Shown here one piece after another: positions 23,012 through 35,473 of a stretch of 64,000 nt of DNA. Made by a program: the position numbers and the translations under genes. The notes under the pieces are model-generated. The model saw only the letters and a list, made by a program, of their open reading frames with translations, was not told the DNA's origin and searched no databases. The stretch comes from Bigelowiella natans CCMP2755 (lineage: Eukaryota > Cercozoa > Chlorarachniophyceae), in assembly GCA_000320545.1 (NCBI GenBank), contig ADNK01002829.1, positions 38,501 to 102,500 on the forward strand, given 5' to 3'. Positions within the stretch are counted from its first letter, which is position 1, and every line of letters begins with the position of its first letter.

Positions 23012-25061
23012 ATGTCTTCGAAACCCGCTGACCCAAAAACGTGAGTTTGTAATTTACATTCAACTTGAATAGATGATAAGAGACGACCCGCCTCTGACAC
23101 GTTATTTTTCTGAACATCTGTGATAATTTAGTGCCATCGGTATCGACCTTGGAACCACTTACTCCTGTGTTGGGGTGTGGAAGAACAATGGCGTTGACAT
23201 CATCGCGAACGACCAAGGTAGCCGTACGACTCCTTCCTACGTCGGATTTACCGACGAGGAGCGCCTCATTGGAGAAGGTGCAAAGAATCAAGCTGTTAGG
23301 AACCCTACGAACACAGTCTTCGATGCGAAGCGTCTCATCGGACGTAAGTTCACAGATGCAACGGTGCAAAGCGATATGAAACTTTGGCCGTTCAAGGTTG
23401 TTGCAGGTGATGGCGGAAAATGCCTCATCGAAGTCGAATACAAGGCTGAGAAGAAGCAGTTCACTGCTGAGCAGATCTCCTCCATGGTGCTCACCAAGAT
23501 GAAGCAAACTGCCGAAGATTACCTCGGAAAGACTATTTCTAAGGCTGTGGTTACTGTCCCTGCGTATTTTAACGACGCACAAAGGCAAGCAACGAAAGAT
23601 GCTGGAACTATCGCAGGTCTTGAGGTCCTCCGTATCATTAACGAGCCTACTGCGGCCGCCATTGCTTACGGTTTAGACAAGAAAAAAGCTTCTCAAGGCG
23701 AGAAAAATGTTCTCATTTTCGATCTTGGTGGAGGAACCTTTGATGTGTCCTTACTGACTATCGAAGATGGTATTTTCGAGGTCAAAGCAACAGCAGGAGA
23801 CACGCACCTTGGTGGTGAGGACTTCGATCATCGTATGGTCCAACACTTCATCAAAGAATTCAAGCGCAAAAATCGTGGTGCTGATCCAACATCGAGTATG
23901 AAGGCCATCCGTCGTCTCCGAACTGCGTGCGAGCGTGCAAAGAAGACTCTCTCATCGTCCACACGTGCAACACTTGAGATCGATTCTTTCTACGATGGAA
24001 TCGACTTTCATTCATCCTTGACAAGGGCTCGATTCAATGATCTTTGCGAAGATTACTTCCAGAACACTCTTATCCCTGTCGATAAGGTTCTTCGGGATGC
24101 TAAGATGTCCAAAAGCCAGGTCCATGACGTTGTCTTGGTAGGAGGATCGACCCGTATTCCTAGAATCCAAGAACTGATCGAAAAATACTTCAATGGAAGG
24201 AAGCCTTGCAGATCTATTAACCCTGATGAGGCAGTGGCACACGGAGCAGCCGTACAAGCAGCGATTCTCACTGGAAATACTAACGAGGATACAGAGAGTA
24301 TGTTGCTTATTGACGTAACTCCGCTTTCGCTCGGTATCGAAACTGCTGGAGGAGTTATGACCAAACTGATCCCCCGTAACTCTACCATCCCTTGCAAGAA
24401 GAACCAGGTCTTCTCCACATACGCAGACAACCAGCCTGGTGTTCTCATTCAAGTTTTCGAGGGTGAGCGCGCCAAGACAGCAGATAACAACCTTCTAGGT
24501 AAGTTCGAGCTGAGTGGTATTCCTCCAGCTCCTCGCGGAATCCCACAGATCAACGTCACCTTCGATCTCGACGCGAACAGCATTTTAAATGTGAAAGCTG
24601 AGGATAAATCAACTAACAAATCTTCTAAGATCACCATCACAAACGACAAGGGCCGTCTGTCTCAGGAGGAAATTGAAAAGATGATTAGCGACGCAGAGAA
24701 GTTCAAGGAGGAAGATGAAAAACATGCTAAAAAGGTTGCTGCAAAGAATGGTCTCGAGCAGATGGCATACGGTATTAAAAATACCCTGAGTGATTCGAAA
24801 ATGGAGGGAAAGATCAGTGCGGAAGATAAATCTAAGGTAGAAAAGGCTGTGAAAGAGACTCTTGAGTGGGTAGAAACCAATGAGAGCGCAGAAATAGATG
24901 AACTTGAGCACAAGAAGAAAGAACTTGAACAGGTTTGGAACCCGATCATGCAAAAAGTGTACCAGGCGGGTGGAGCTCCTGGAGCAGGCGGTCCTCCAGG
25001 TGCTGGAGGCGCAGCCCCTAAACCGGAAGAGAACATGGATGACCTCGACACCCTCGATTAA
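23012..25061 (+). CDS. HSP70: Cytosolic-type HSP70 chaperone
   Basis: ATP-dependent chaperone that binds exposed hydrophobic stretches of client proteins. Two exons, 23012-23040 (MSSKPADPK) and 23132-25061, give about 652 residues. The nucleotide-binding domain shows [59 protein letters not shown] and [14 protein letters not shown]. The substrate domain shows [14 protein letters not shown], and a helical lid follows. There is no ER or organelle signal peptide, and the sequence is of the cytosolic SSA/HSPA1 class. The C-terminus is a GAPGAGG-rich linker ending MDDLDTLD, so the EEVD tail that recruits TPR cochaperones such as Hop and CHIP is absent. The stop codon follows directly and no splice alternative was seen. 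Codon use is smoother and more GC-rich than in neighbours, as expected for a highly expressed gene. Confidence 0.97.
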
Positions 25062-25729
25062 TTTATCTGTCTAATCGTAAAAGCACGAGCTGTTGTCATC
25101 TTCATGCAGATGTACTTTAAATCAAAATGTAAATGTTCATAAACGGTGAAAGCAACAAACCATTCTTACTCCACAGCGCATGAAATTGTATTTTCAAACT
25201 GCGCTCAAATTTTCACGGCAATCAGAACGCTGGTTCAACTCGGCACATTGTGTCATTGGTTAGCACACCTGCTAGACTAGTAGATGCTAACTGCTCGTAC
25301 AGTCTCATTCGTGGCAGCTGGTCACACGTGCTACAGCATGCTAGCATGTCTAGAACATCGATCATCATGCATTTTGAATGTCGATGCAGGCTAGCACATG
25401 TCAGCAATCATTGCATGATCAATCCCAAAAGATGAGACACCACATCGAGAGAACGCCGCCAGACGAACGTGGCCGCGCTAGCGCGACCATCATTCACCGC
25501 ACATGGTCAGATGGATCCAGCATCATCCTCACATGTCGAGATGTCAAATGAGCTGCTAGTTCTAGAGTTGCACAAGCATTGCACGTACAGACAAGGTGCA
25601 CATCACTAGATCGCATCACTCATCAGCGGTTGTTTTCCAACATCGATATTATACGATCTAGACATGTGCATGGCTTTGCGATTAACACTTTTCTTTGTGG
25701 TGCACGATTGACCATGCATACCATTTCAA
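25062..25729. other. Convergent intergenic spacer, GCTAGC/GCATGC-rich
   Basis: This lies between the stops of HSP70 and the lipase gene. From about 25255 to 25570 it is rich in CTAG, GCATGCTAGCATG-like palindromes and CACATG words. No gene, tRNA fold or conserved frame was recognised. Confidence 0.6.
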
Positions 25730-26277
25730 CTAGATTAATTTCTCCTCACACTTTCTCTGCTGAGAACCACTATCGTTAAGACGACTACTATCTCTGGCCT
25801 CGACAGCAGCAACAACCCATTCCACTGCAAGAAGTTGCGCCTCGTTTGCTTCAGGGAGGAATGCTCCCATACTCCAGAAACCATGCGGCTACGTAAAGTC
25901 GTACAGCAGGGATGAGGGTATGCATTTATATTCCGAAATTATTCGAAAATAAGAACAATGAATGTAAGATGTTATGGTCTATCATGTTTCATACTCATTT
26001 GCATCGGATAACACGAACGAAAAATGAGAATAATCCGACTACCACAGTGTCACTTATCCATCCAAATTTCGTTATTATACTACAACGACAGTGATGGCAT
26101 TTTATTATAAAGAAGTACCAAAGTTCTGAAAATCTTAAAGTTCCCTGGAACACCATTTCTTCGGAGACGAACATGAAAATCCACCTGAAATAATAAATAA
26201 CAACACCAATTAACAAATGATGGTAGTATTAGTCCTACCTACAACTAATAGTGCTAAAAACTGTGAGTAATATTCAA

Positions 26278-26311
<34 letters not shown>

Positions 26312-27598
26312 CAGTTGTTATCGGCTGCTGTATACCATCTACTACTGCACACAAAATAAATCGCAAACAATGATGATATATGGCAACGCAATGTATAGTA
26401 CACCCCCTACTGCAAATAACAAATCTAAGACGCACAACAGACAACGTGGCCTACTACTACCGCATCATCCAAGAGAATGTCCATTCCACCTGTCATAATT
26501 GACGTTGGAGGGAATCGACTCAGAACCTGAAAGACAACATGATGTGTAAATTATCATGATTGTGATGATGGTGATATGAAGATTATCCAAAAACGACGAA
26601 AGGACAGGAAACAAAACTTATTTGTTCGAGATGGATGATTATTCAACATGATTGTTTTGGTAAAGCCGTGCTCTACGATGACGAACAAAAAGAGGGGGGG
26701 GAATATTTCAAATTATCACTCGAATATGCCCAAAACACGCTGGTATATGACAGGTTCTACTTATTAACTGTTCCTTCCCCCCTCTCTCAGTTGATGATGA
26801 TGATAATGATGATGGGAACATATCCTACTACTCTCTTCTTTTTACCGCGTCAGATGTAAATATGGGCGAGACTTGTGGATTGAGCAATAAATCAGGATCT
26901 TCTTTGTGATACGCTTTCGCTAGATTTCCTGCGGCTACTGGTAAAACCTATTACATTATGTTATTATGTATGTATGTATGTATGGATGGATGGATCATGA
27001 CAATAGATGATAAGATAATGCTCTCTTCTTCTTCTTCTTCTTCTTCTTCTTCTTCTTCTGTCCTTACAATTATAATATAATGATGATGGTAATAATAATA
27101 CCGGGTCACACATGTGGAGAGCTCTCGAGGGACTAGGAGATGGTCCGAGATTAAGTGCAGGATATCCCAAAATAATTTCATCCGGAAGTGTAGCTTTGAC
27201 AGGAGGCTGTGATTTTGCTCCTCCAGCAATAAGACGATGTGAGTGAGAGGCCCCACCTGTGTCTATTTTTAGGTCTGGGTAGTGCGCCCCAACATACCGC
27301 ACACAAAGAGCGGCTATCAAATTTGCACCTGCCGACTGGTTAGAGTAGTATATGTTACATAGCATCATACATGATAAGTTATAAGAAACGTTAATATCAT
27401 TATCCATGTGATTATTCTTCATAGCTGTATATATGCATGCATCATTGATCCTGAGAATTAAAAACCATTTTATAGCAAATAGAAGACAGCTTATTCGAGT
27501 GGACAATAAAGGCACCAACAACGACAACAATAACAACAACGATGATAATGATGATAATGATGATGATGATCACGATAATAATGATGATGCTAGGACGG

Positions 27599-27641
<43 letters not shown>

Positions 27642-28517
27642 AACTTACTTCTCCAGCTACGATAACTCGAGAGGGAATAAAGCCAAGGCCTGAGTAGTAG
27701 TATACGATGAATGAATATACGACGGAGGAGAAAACTGAACCCTAACACTAGTAAGTAGTAGTTGGTGCTTATGCTCATTTATGCATCCTGACAGATAAAT
27801 ATGATGTACTACAACTACTACTACCACCTACTACCTACTACGACACCTAATAATTACAGCTGGTGCTAGTCCATTTGGGTTATGATGATGATGTTGTCGT
27901 GATGTTAATGGTAAAAAAAATCAAATAAGAGATGAGGAGTCCTCGCAACAGGGGCTATTACCTCCAGCTCGTACCCATTCGTAGGTGATACATATTTCAT
28001 CAAGAGCACAAGGAAATGGCTTTTCAGGAGCAACCTGTTGTAATCGTCGCCGAAATGTTGTGAGATGTTAGAAGTATTTGTATCTCATTATCATCATCAT
28101 AATCATCATCATCATCTTCTTCTTCTTCCTCCACCTATGCTTCTCCATGTTGTTGTGGTAGTAGTAGTAGTAGCAGCAGCAGCAGCACTATTACCGAATA
28201 TTCTGAAATGATAATGGGAACATTTGGCAGGGCCTCTCCAATTTGCGAGATAAACGGGATGTCCATTGTTAGCAAGTTGCTACAAAATCCACTAAACAAA
28301 AAATAAAGAACAATCATAAGTAATAACCCACAGTATGGAAGATCTATTTGAGGAGGAAGGGGAGGAGGAGGAGGAGGAGGAGGCACACACGTATTGAAAT
28401 GAGTATGTGCATCACGTGTAGGAGGTAGCTCTATATAATCGTGCATTATTTTTCATGATATTCATCATCATCACTACCATCCCAATATACTAATATTATT
28501 ATTACATACGTTCCGTT

Positions 28518-28549
<32 letters not shown>

Positions 28550-28737
28550 CCTACCCGCCATACACGTAGACGATGACAGGGCCACCTCTTGTAATGGGTG
28601 GAGAGACAACGACAGGGTTAGTGGGGGACTGGCTAGTAGTCCTGATCATGTTTGTTCTTCCTCCACCGGATGGTGCAGTAGACGATGATGATGATGATGA
28701 TGACGATGATGATGGTGATGATGATGACGATGGTGCT

Positions 28738-28768
<31 letters not shown>

Positions 28769-29271
28769 ATGATCCAGCAGCAGCACCAGGAAAAGTAGCA
28801 TTAGTATTAACCAGCTTATCCTTTTCTCCCATAACACCATCTACTACATTATCATCAATACAACTACAACTACTACTACTGCGAGATTTTAGATCCAAAT
28901 AGTCCGCCCCCCTGTTGCAGCAGGAGGAGTGCCTTATTCTTCCCATCACCATCCCTCCCCTCGAAGATCCTCCTCCTCCTCCTGTAATCGTTTCCCTTGC
29001 TGCTACTATGTAATCGATTATCCGTGTAAACGTGTGCTCAAAAGGGATTCGTCCTACAGGCATCACACTGCTCCTGAGGGATGATGATGATGATGATGAT
29101 GATGATGAGGCTACTGCTACTTTTGGAGCGGCACCACTTCTTTGGAAAATATACGTGTCGTATGGTAAACCCGGTATGTGGATTTTGACACGAGTCTTGA
29201 ACATGTACATGTGAGAAACGATTTGTGCGTATCTTGTCACCGAATTATTCCCTAACAACAGTACATAGAAA

Positions 29272-29320
<49 letters not shown>

Positions 29321-29498
29321 CTTTGTTATTACCATACTATCATTATTGTTGCTATATTCTTACTGTTAATCCTGTAACCATGGTTATAAACCATGTCATT
29401 ATTTAATGTCAGATATTCAGCAGCAGCATAAGCACCATTGTAGTAGTAGTAGTTGCAGTAGTAGTAGTAGTAGTGGTAGTAGTAGTAGTTGCGCTCTT

Positions 29499-29538
<40 letters not shown>

Positions 29539-29552
29539 TTTGTTCTGTTGAG

Positions 29553-29590
<38 letters not shown>

Positions 29591-29762
29591 AGCAGCAGCA
29601 GCAAGTAGTATCTTATGTTAACTAACCTAACCAAGTGAGAAACCTAAACAACTCTGGTCTCATGTGCTGTCGCACACCCGCAGCATATGACGAGGCACGT
29701 TTTGGATGCAATAGAAAGTATCTGATGATGACGATGATGAGGTTGATAAGATTGTTGACTAT

Positions 29763-29801
<39 letters not shown>

Positions 29802-29931
29802 GGTGATGGTGGTGGTGGTACTTACGGTCCGCTTATCTGCATAATGAGGAGAGCGAGCCATTGACGTCCTCCCGCCACCTTAAATGCCACACCCGTGCTG
29901 CTATAGAGCACATCTAAAGCCTGTGCATTAT

Positions 29932-29963
<32 letters not shown>

Positions 29964-32575
29964 GATTAATGTGGTAGCAGCACCACCTTCTTGAGCAAGT
30001 AATGGCGTCCATGTGTGTACTGGTGTAGATATGGGTCACAGGGATAAGCAACTGACTCGATGAGCAACCTCGATGCAGGCTTGCAACGAGGTTCCAAATC
30101 CAAACGCTTACAAGGAAATGCGACCAACTCAACATAACTTCGTGCCCTTCGCACCCGTGCTTCATCAAGGGCAAACGTTACGTTATTCATTATTCGTTGT
30201 AATAGCAGTAGTTGCTTATGGCATGCCCGTAGCTTGGCCATAGATCTCCAACGCATAACTGAATAATAACCATAATAACAAAGAGACGCCAGCAGATAAG
30301 ATAACCAGAAACAAAAAGGAGGTCGGTCATCATCCTTCTTGTCGTTTAAGGATATCAAAGTTGTAGTAAATACTACTTGTTTATCATCATTGTCATCATC
30401 GTCATCATCATCATAGTGATATCTTCCTCCTCCTCCTCCTCCTCCTTTTCTTAGCACTTGTTGTGTGTGGTGGTCACACGCACTACTCACCACGATGAAC
30501 TAGCCAAGCAGCAACGAGAAGGGACAGAGCAGCTTTGATTTTTGCTTGTCGTTTCAGCCAATTAGAAATGCGGCGCCACAAATACACAGCTATTGCAATC
30601 CATCCCTTGTCATCACGTCGAACGTGTAACTGCACTCTGACAGGACCGCTCATTGGACCCTCCCATCTTGCAGGCCTGGTTGCGGATAACACCTAATATG
30701 GATTGATTATACTATTATTGATGACAACATGATAAGACAGAGAGGGGGGGGTGAAAGGAGGACCTGTAAAGTCACAGATAGCCATCCGGTAAGTTTCCAC
30801 ACACCTGCTGCAGCAACTAATACGGAGCTTGATGCAAAGACTGCATCACGCGGAGTAGCGTAGAAGAATCTGTACATGTTGTTAATGCAACCCTAATAGT
30901 AATAATAATAATAGTAATATTATGGTGGACAACAGTAGGAGGAGGAGGAGAAAGGAGAAGAATACGCATTACGCTTTGTGAGTACACAGGAGTAGTAGTT
31001 TGATGAATGATAAACCATTATTAATCATTGTTACTTACTTACTTACTACCTTAGTTTCCAAAAGCGCTCCTTTGAGGTTGTGTAACAATGAAGCAACCCC
31101 TCCGCATATCAGTGGGATGTGGCCTGTGCGTAGAAGATCGAAACTATTAGCATCGTTGTGATGGTGACTGTTGCATCCCCCTTTGTGTATTCGTAGTGTT
31201 TACATCATTGCTAAAAGGGAGGAGGCAAATAAGGAGCAAAAGAATATTGATAGTAAGAGTGCTCACTCTTACCATCATCAAGCATCTCGTGTGCACTGCG
31301 TATTGCAGCCTTGAGGGTTCTCCTCTCTTGACGACTGCCAAATAGGGAGGAGGCTCTTGTTCCGTGAGATGATGATGGGAGAAACTTTCTTGATTTTAGA
31401 AGATGGTCCGAAATGTAGTTAAACAGCTGCCTCTCCAAAACAGCTAGCGTCAAGCTCAAATCACGCCTGTGAGCACGTAAAAACAAAATTTCGTCAAACA
31501 GTAGTAGAATCATACTTTGGTTTATTCGTACAGATCGTAAGGTGCGTGAATTGAGTTGGCTTTAGTCATCAGCGATTCCACACAATCGATGCATTCCAGA
31601 GAAACCTGATGGTTATCACATATCAACTCAATGGAATATGATCGCCACTCTCCTATTGACATGCTATATCCTGCAGTAGTATGCGAACGTACAAATGTTG
31701 ATGTTAACGGGGAGAAGGCTGCACGACCTTTGACACTAACTGTATATCCTCTGAGGACACATCTTCAATATGGAGACGGGATTTTCCTCTCATCCCTCGC
31801 ATCCCTCTCATCCCGATGATGTTGTTACTACTATGAGTGGAAGGAGGAGACTTGCCAACCACTATTTTTGGCCCTCCTCCTCGAGCAATTCCTGATAGAC
31901 GACTGCTCTTATATTTTGTAGACGTGGAAGAAGTAACCTCCTTCAAATCTGCTGATTCCAGGGATGGCTGTCTTTTTCTCATTTCTCCGAGCAGCAGCAG
32001 CAGCAGCAGCAGCGATCTTTTAGATGTCGAGGACACCGAATTTATTTAGTTAGACATTAGCTTGCTGCTGTGGAAGCGGTTCGTCGTTTGGGGCTTCAAG
32101 GAAATCTATGATTTGGTTAATGCCAGGAGCTGCTCGATATTTCCAGCAGCCTGGATTTTAGGTTGTAGGTGTACCTCCGAAAGTGATTTAACCCTCTCTT
32201 TTGAAGGAAGGAAGGAAGGAAGGAAGGAAGGAAGACCGTGTCCTTGGCTGATGTCAACGTGAACGACTGTGTGTGTATGGGAAAGCCACGCCCCACAAGT
32301 AGCTGCAGCAGAAGAAAAAGCAGAGTAGAGGGAGAGAGAGAGAAGACGTGAAGTTACTGGATTGCTTCTTCTGCGATCATCATCCGAGTATACTACTACT
32401 ATTACGGTAAATAGACAAAATAACATGCAAAGAATATCCTATATATCTACACTATTATTGACAACTTCATCAAGCTGTACAATCCATCATCTCTTCAACA
32501 ACGACAACAACTCGTACTTTTTAGAAATAATGATATCTCATGAACGCCCATCATCGTCATCATCATCATCATCAT
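25730..32575 (-). CDS. Hormone-sensitive-lipase-like alpha/beta hydrolase (about 19 exons)
   Basis: Predicted neutral lipid or ester hydrolase of the HSL/arylacetamide-deacetylase group. Exons: 32575-32518, 32150-32056, one unresolved in 31.75-32.05 kb, 31750-31532, 31466-31273, 31123-31050, 30892-30764, 30692-30491, 30258-29987, 29920-29826, 29721-29627, 29251-28555, 28279-28195, 28034-27962, 27689-27649, 27335-27110, 26937-26846, 26526-26461, 26184-26119, 25888-25730. Phases agree at every other junction. The N-terminal half is helical and family-unclear, like the HSL N-domain in position. A long Ser/Ala/Pro tract (28.7-28.8 kb) separates it from the catalytic half. That half shows VIVYVYGGG (the HGGG oxyanion motif with Tyr for His), APEKPFPCALDE, nucleophile GESAG across the 27649/27335 junction, MTGGMDILLDD with the acid Asp, and LPHGFW with the His. 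Confidence 0.86.
29276..29590. repeat. (TA)n, (CT)n and (TTG)n tracts in a lipase intron
   Basis: (TA)n at about 29276-29314, (TAG)n around 29441-29490, (TC)n at about 29502-29534 and (TTG)n at about 29555-29589 follow one another inside the intron 29252-29626. Further (TA)n runs lie at about 27602-27633 and 29766-29798. Confidence 0.85.
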
Positions 32576-33079
32576 TGTTGTTGTTGTTGTTGTTCCAGAT
32601 CGCAGCCGAAGCAAACCGAACCCACGTGTCCTAACGCGTGAAACCCCCACTTCAAAGGTGGGATATATGTACCCCACTTTACTAGGATCAAACAAACCCT
32701 GCGTCAAAACCTGTCAACAACTAATCAATGAAAATGCAGGGGAATTTTTCACACCGTGCAAGTATTTTTTAAAATGATTTTACCAATAAAAAGAGTTTTG
32801 AAAGGCCCTATGCAGTTTACAGCAGTCTACCGAATCATTTAAACTTTTATCACATCTGCAGGCCTTTTGTAAAAATGATCTCGACTTTTTGTTGGTGATT
32901 TATCTTATCATGGTTCCGAGTTTCAGATGGTGATTGAATTGATGCTCACATAAAATAGAAATAATATCCAATGTGCGTACGTTGCTCATTTAGAGTTTCG
33001 ACCTTGTCGCAGGCATGTAATCCCATGTAACATTCGGTCGACGGTGGAATCAGCTTCATAACCACACGTGGTCACCACG
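32576..33079. promoter_or_regulatory. Divergent region, lipase / DUF4079-like gene
   Basis: This 504-bp space lies between two opposed starts. The left end is a CAT/TTG repeat that also encodes the poly-Met start of the lipase. The middle is AT-rich (32740-32990). No conserved gene and no clear core promoter motif were seen. Confidence 0.4.
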
Positions 33080-33374
33080 ATGATGAAGCTCTCCCTGTTG
33101 CCTTTTGCATTCGTTGCGGCACTATCAGCTCCTCTTGCACCCACATCTTCGTCTCTTAGGACATCGGTGACGCATCGCCCTGTCTCGCGATCATTAGTTA
33201 ATAGCCGCGAACGCTTCGCTCTGTCCTCAAGGTAAGAGTTTCATTACATCGTCTGCTGCGTTGTTTTTAATACCGCGGGCTAAAAACTGTCTTTCCTCTC
33301 ATTTACTCTCATTCCTCTCATTCCTCTCATTCCTCTCATTCTCTCTCATTCTCTCTCATTCTGTCTCATTCTCT

Positions 33375-33438
<64 letters not shown>

Positions 33439-34571
33439 GGTTGTCCCAGTTTTCGATAAATTAATTGAATAATATTTTTCATTTAATTCTGCTCTATTAC
33501 ATCTCCAGAAAACAGACATCCTTTAAGAAGGAGGAGCAGGCTTCGATCCGGAAACAGCTAGTTACAAGGGCACAAGAAGTACAGGAGAACTCATCCCCAA
33601 TTCCGTTTATTGCTCCTCCTGTAGCTCTCGCCGCTGCGTATGCCCTTGTCAAGCTTTCACCCCTCGACCAGGTGCTACTCTTTTTGTTTCGTAAAGTTTT
33701 CCCCAGTTTAAATGTCTTTAACGTAGGCGTTGACGACCTTCATCGAAGGCAATGGCTACCCACAAATGGTCTGAAATATTAGAATGAAATATAGGGTTAG
33801 AAAAACCGAAGCAAATACATTGCAGTTTCGAGATCTGGCCATGCCGGGATTCTTCTACAACTGGTTTCACGCGTAAGATATCACGATATTAAATGTTGAT
33901 GTCGATAAGTAACTGTTCAATGTGTCTTTTCTAGAGCGAACATGGCTATTGTAGCTGGCGCAATGGGTGGATACGGAGCATGGCTCGGGTTTATCCATAT
34001 TCTTCTCCCGAGAAAACTTCGGAGCTAAAATAAACTTATGTTTAGTTTTGAAACGAAGGCAGGAAGGGGAAATGAAGAAGCTTGGGGAGCGTTAAACGGT
34101 GCGACCAAACGGGAACTTCACACACAGGTCGCGTTCGCATTTAACGGGTGACATCTATCTTCTGAATGAAGTAATCACAACAGCTAATGGCCGGAGCAGG
34201 GTTGATTTTCGCAGCTGGTGGTTTGGGTGGAGTGACCTTCATACTCACCCTACAGAAATCTTTGTTTGAATCTCCACATGCAATCACTGGATTCGCTGAA
34301 TTAATGCTCTTTGCAACCCAGGTTGGTAATTTATTTCAAAACACTTGCCATTTATTCAGTGGATGCGTGTTGTAGGCTGGTTTAGCCCTCTCCATGAAGC
34401 AAAATCCTGGACTTCGCCAAGCACATGCAACCCTCGGTCATCCATGTTGTTCAGTCACCATAAAAGAGCATGAATTCAAAACCGAAAATTGGCTAACACT
34501 TAGGAGCCATCACAATGGGGATCCTTGCTACCCATGCGACACTGGGAATCAAACTTGGACTTGGTCTATAG
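33080..34571 (+). CDS. DUF4079-like plastid membrane protein, with signal-type leader
   Basis: Exons: 33080-33231, 33509-33671, 33826-33872, 33935-33988, 34067-34127, 34184-34321, 34376-34436, 34504-34571, giving 247 residues with consistent phases. The leader MMKLSLLPFAFVAALSAPLAP is a typical signal peptide followed by a Ser/Arg/Thr-rich stretch, the layout used for import into complex plastids. The mature part has four hydrophobic helices: ANMAIVAGAMGGYGAWLG, LMAGAGLIFAAGGLGG, SPHAITGFAELMLFATQAGLALS, and LGAITMGILATHATLG, with PGLRQAHATLG before the last. This helix-and-His pattern resembles the DUF4079 family of cyanobacteria and plastids, whose function is unknown. His residues in consecutive helices could ligate haem, which is inference only. 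The third junction (33988/34067) uses a purine-rich acceptor and is the weakest. Confidence 0.65.
33380..33438. repeat. (CT)n and CTCATTC minisatellite in first intron
   Basis: A tandem TCTCATTC/CTCATTC array (about 33295-33380) grades into (CT)n to about 33438, all inside intron 1 of the DUF4079-like gene. Confidence 0.85.
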
Positions 34572-35473
34572 AGGCGTATGACGACGAGTATGAACAGTTT
34601 GTATCATGCATGCACTACAGATCATCACAGAGAGTAGATTCTGTCCTGCTAGCAAGATGGGGCGTCTCCATGCTAGCATGCTAGCGGTTATAAATGCAAT
34701 ATGAGAGCGAACGTAGAAAGAATCTTTGGCTTCTAGTATGGCATTAACTCCGGGAGACAGCGAGCGTGATATCGCTTATACGCTCATATGCATGCTAGTT
34801 AGCTAGCATGCTAGCATGGTGTGCGACGTACATGCTTGCACTGCAATAATGCTAAATTTTCAATAGTATAGCTAGATAGTGTGCTGCCGTGAAACAAGAC
34901 GAAAATTAAGATGATATAATGACTCCGTACACTTCATGCAGTGCCTTGGCATGCAGGCTTATCGGCTAATGCACACGTGCGCGCAATAAGCCGTTGTTCG
35001 TGGCGGGTATCGCTGATGTCGTACACACAACTCAGAGCTACATACATGCCACGTACAATGTTTGCGTTAGGCTGCATGATCATGACGTGTATACCCATTA
35101 CCCATTGTGACGTTGCGCGTGCTTGCGGATTGAACGCTAAATTATTACACACTCGTGTATAGCTTATCATTTGCGACACAATTTGTTTTGGGAAGACATA
35201 ACACATTCGAACAATTTTAAAAACATGTGGACTACGTTGATGCGTCCACAATGCAATTTATCCGTCTCACATAACACATTCGAACAATTTTAAAAACATG
35301 GGGGCTACGTTGATGCGTCCACAATGCAATTTATGTGATAGTGATGAAAGATTACTAACGATAATCGATCCAATCCAGGTAGCCTATTTGAAATGCGTAT
35401 CAAAAAATATGGCTTCACATACAGAAGATTGCCACCTGGCACAGAGTTATCATCCACACACTTTCTATCTATA
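34572..35473. other. Convergent intergenic spacer, GCTAGCATGC-rich
   Basis: No gene was recognised between the DUF4079-like stop and the hydrolase stop. At 34640-34830 there are dense GCATGCTAGC palindromes (for example TAGCTAGCATGCTAGCATGG). The region 34930-35160 is rich in TGCA and ACGT words, and 35196-35333 is a tandem duplication listed separately. Confidence 0.65.
35196..35333. repeat. Tandem duplication of a 65-bp unit
   Basis: Copies 35196-35260 and 35269-35333, in direct orientation with an 8-bp spacer (period 73 bp), differ at two positions near their middle. Both start ACATAACACATTCG and end CAATGCAATTTA. The near identity points to a recent event. It lies just downstream of the hydrolase stop codon. 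Confidence 0.95.

Noticed and set aside
23010..23588. Minus-strand open frame of 192 codons opposite HSP70
   Set aside because: The antisense frame comes from codon bias of the highly conserved HSP70 sequence.
1..25061. Giant-virus origin for the ligase or HSP70 genes
   Set aside because: The ligase is of cellular LIG1 type with five introns, HSP70 has a host-type intron, and no viral hallmark gene is near.
25230..25275. tRNA-like GGTTAGCACACC segment
   Set aside because: No matching acceptor stem or T-loop could be folded around it.
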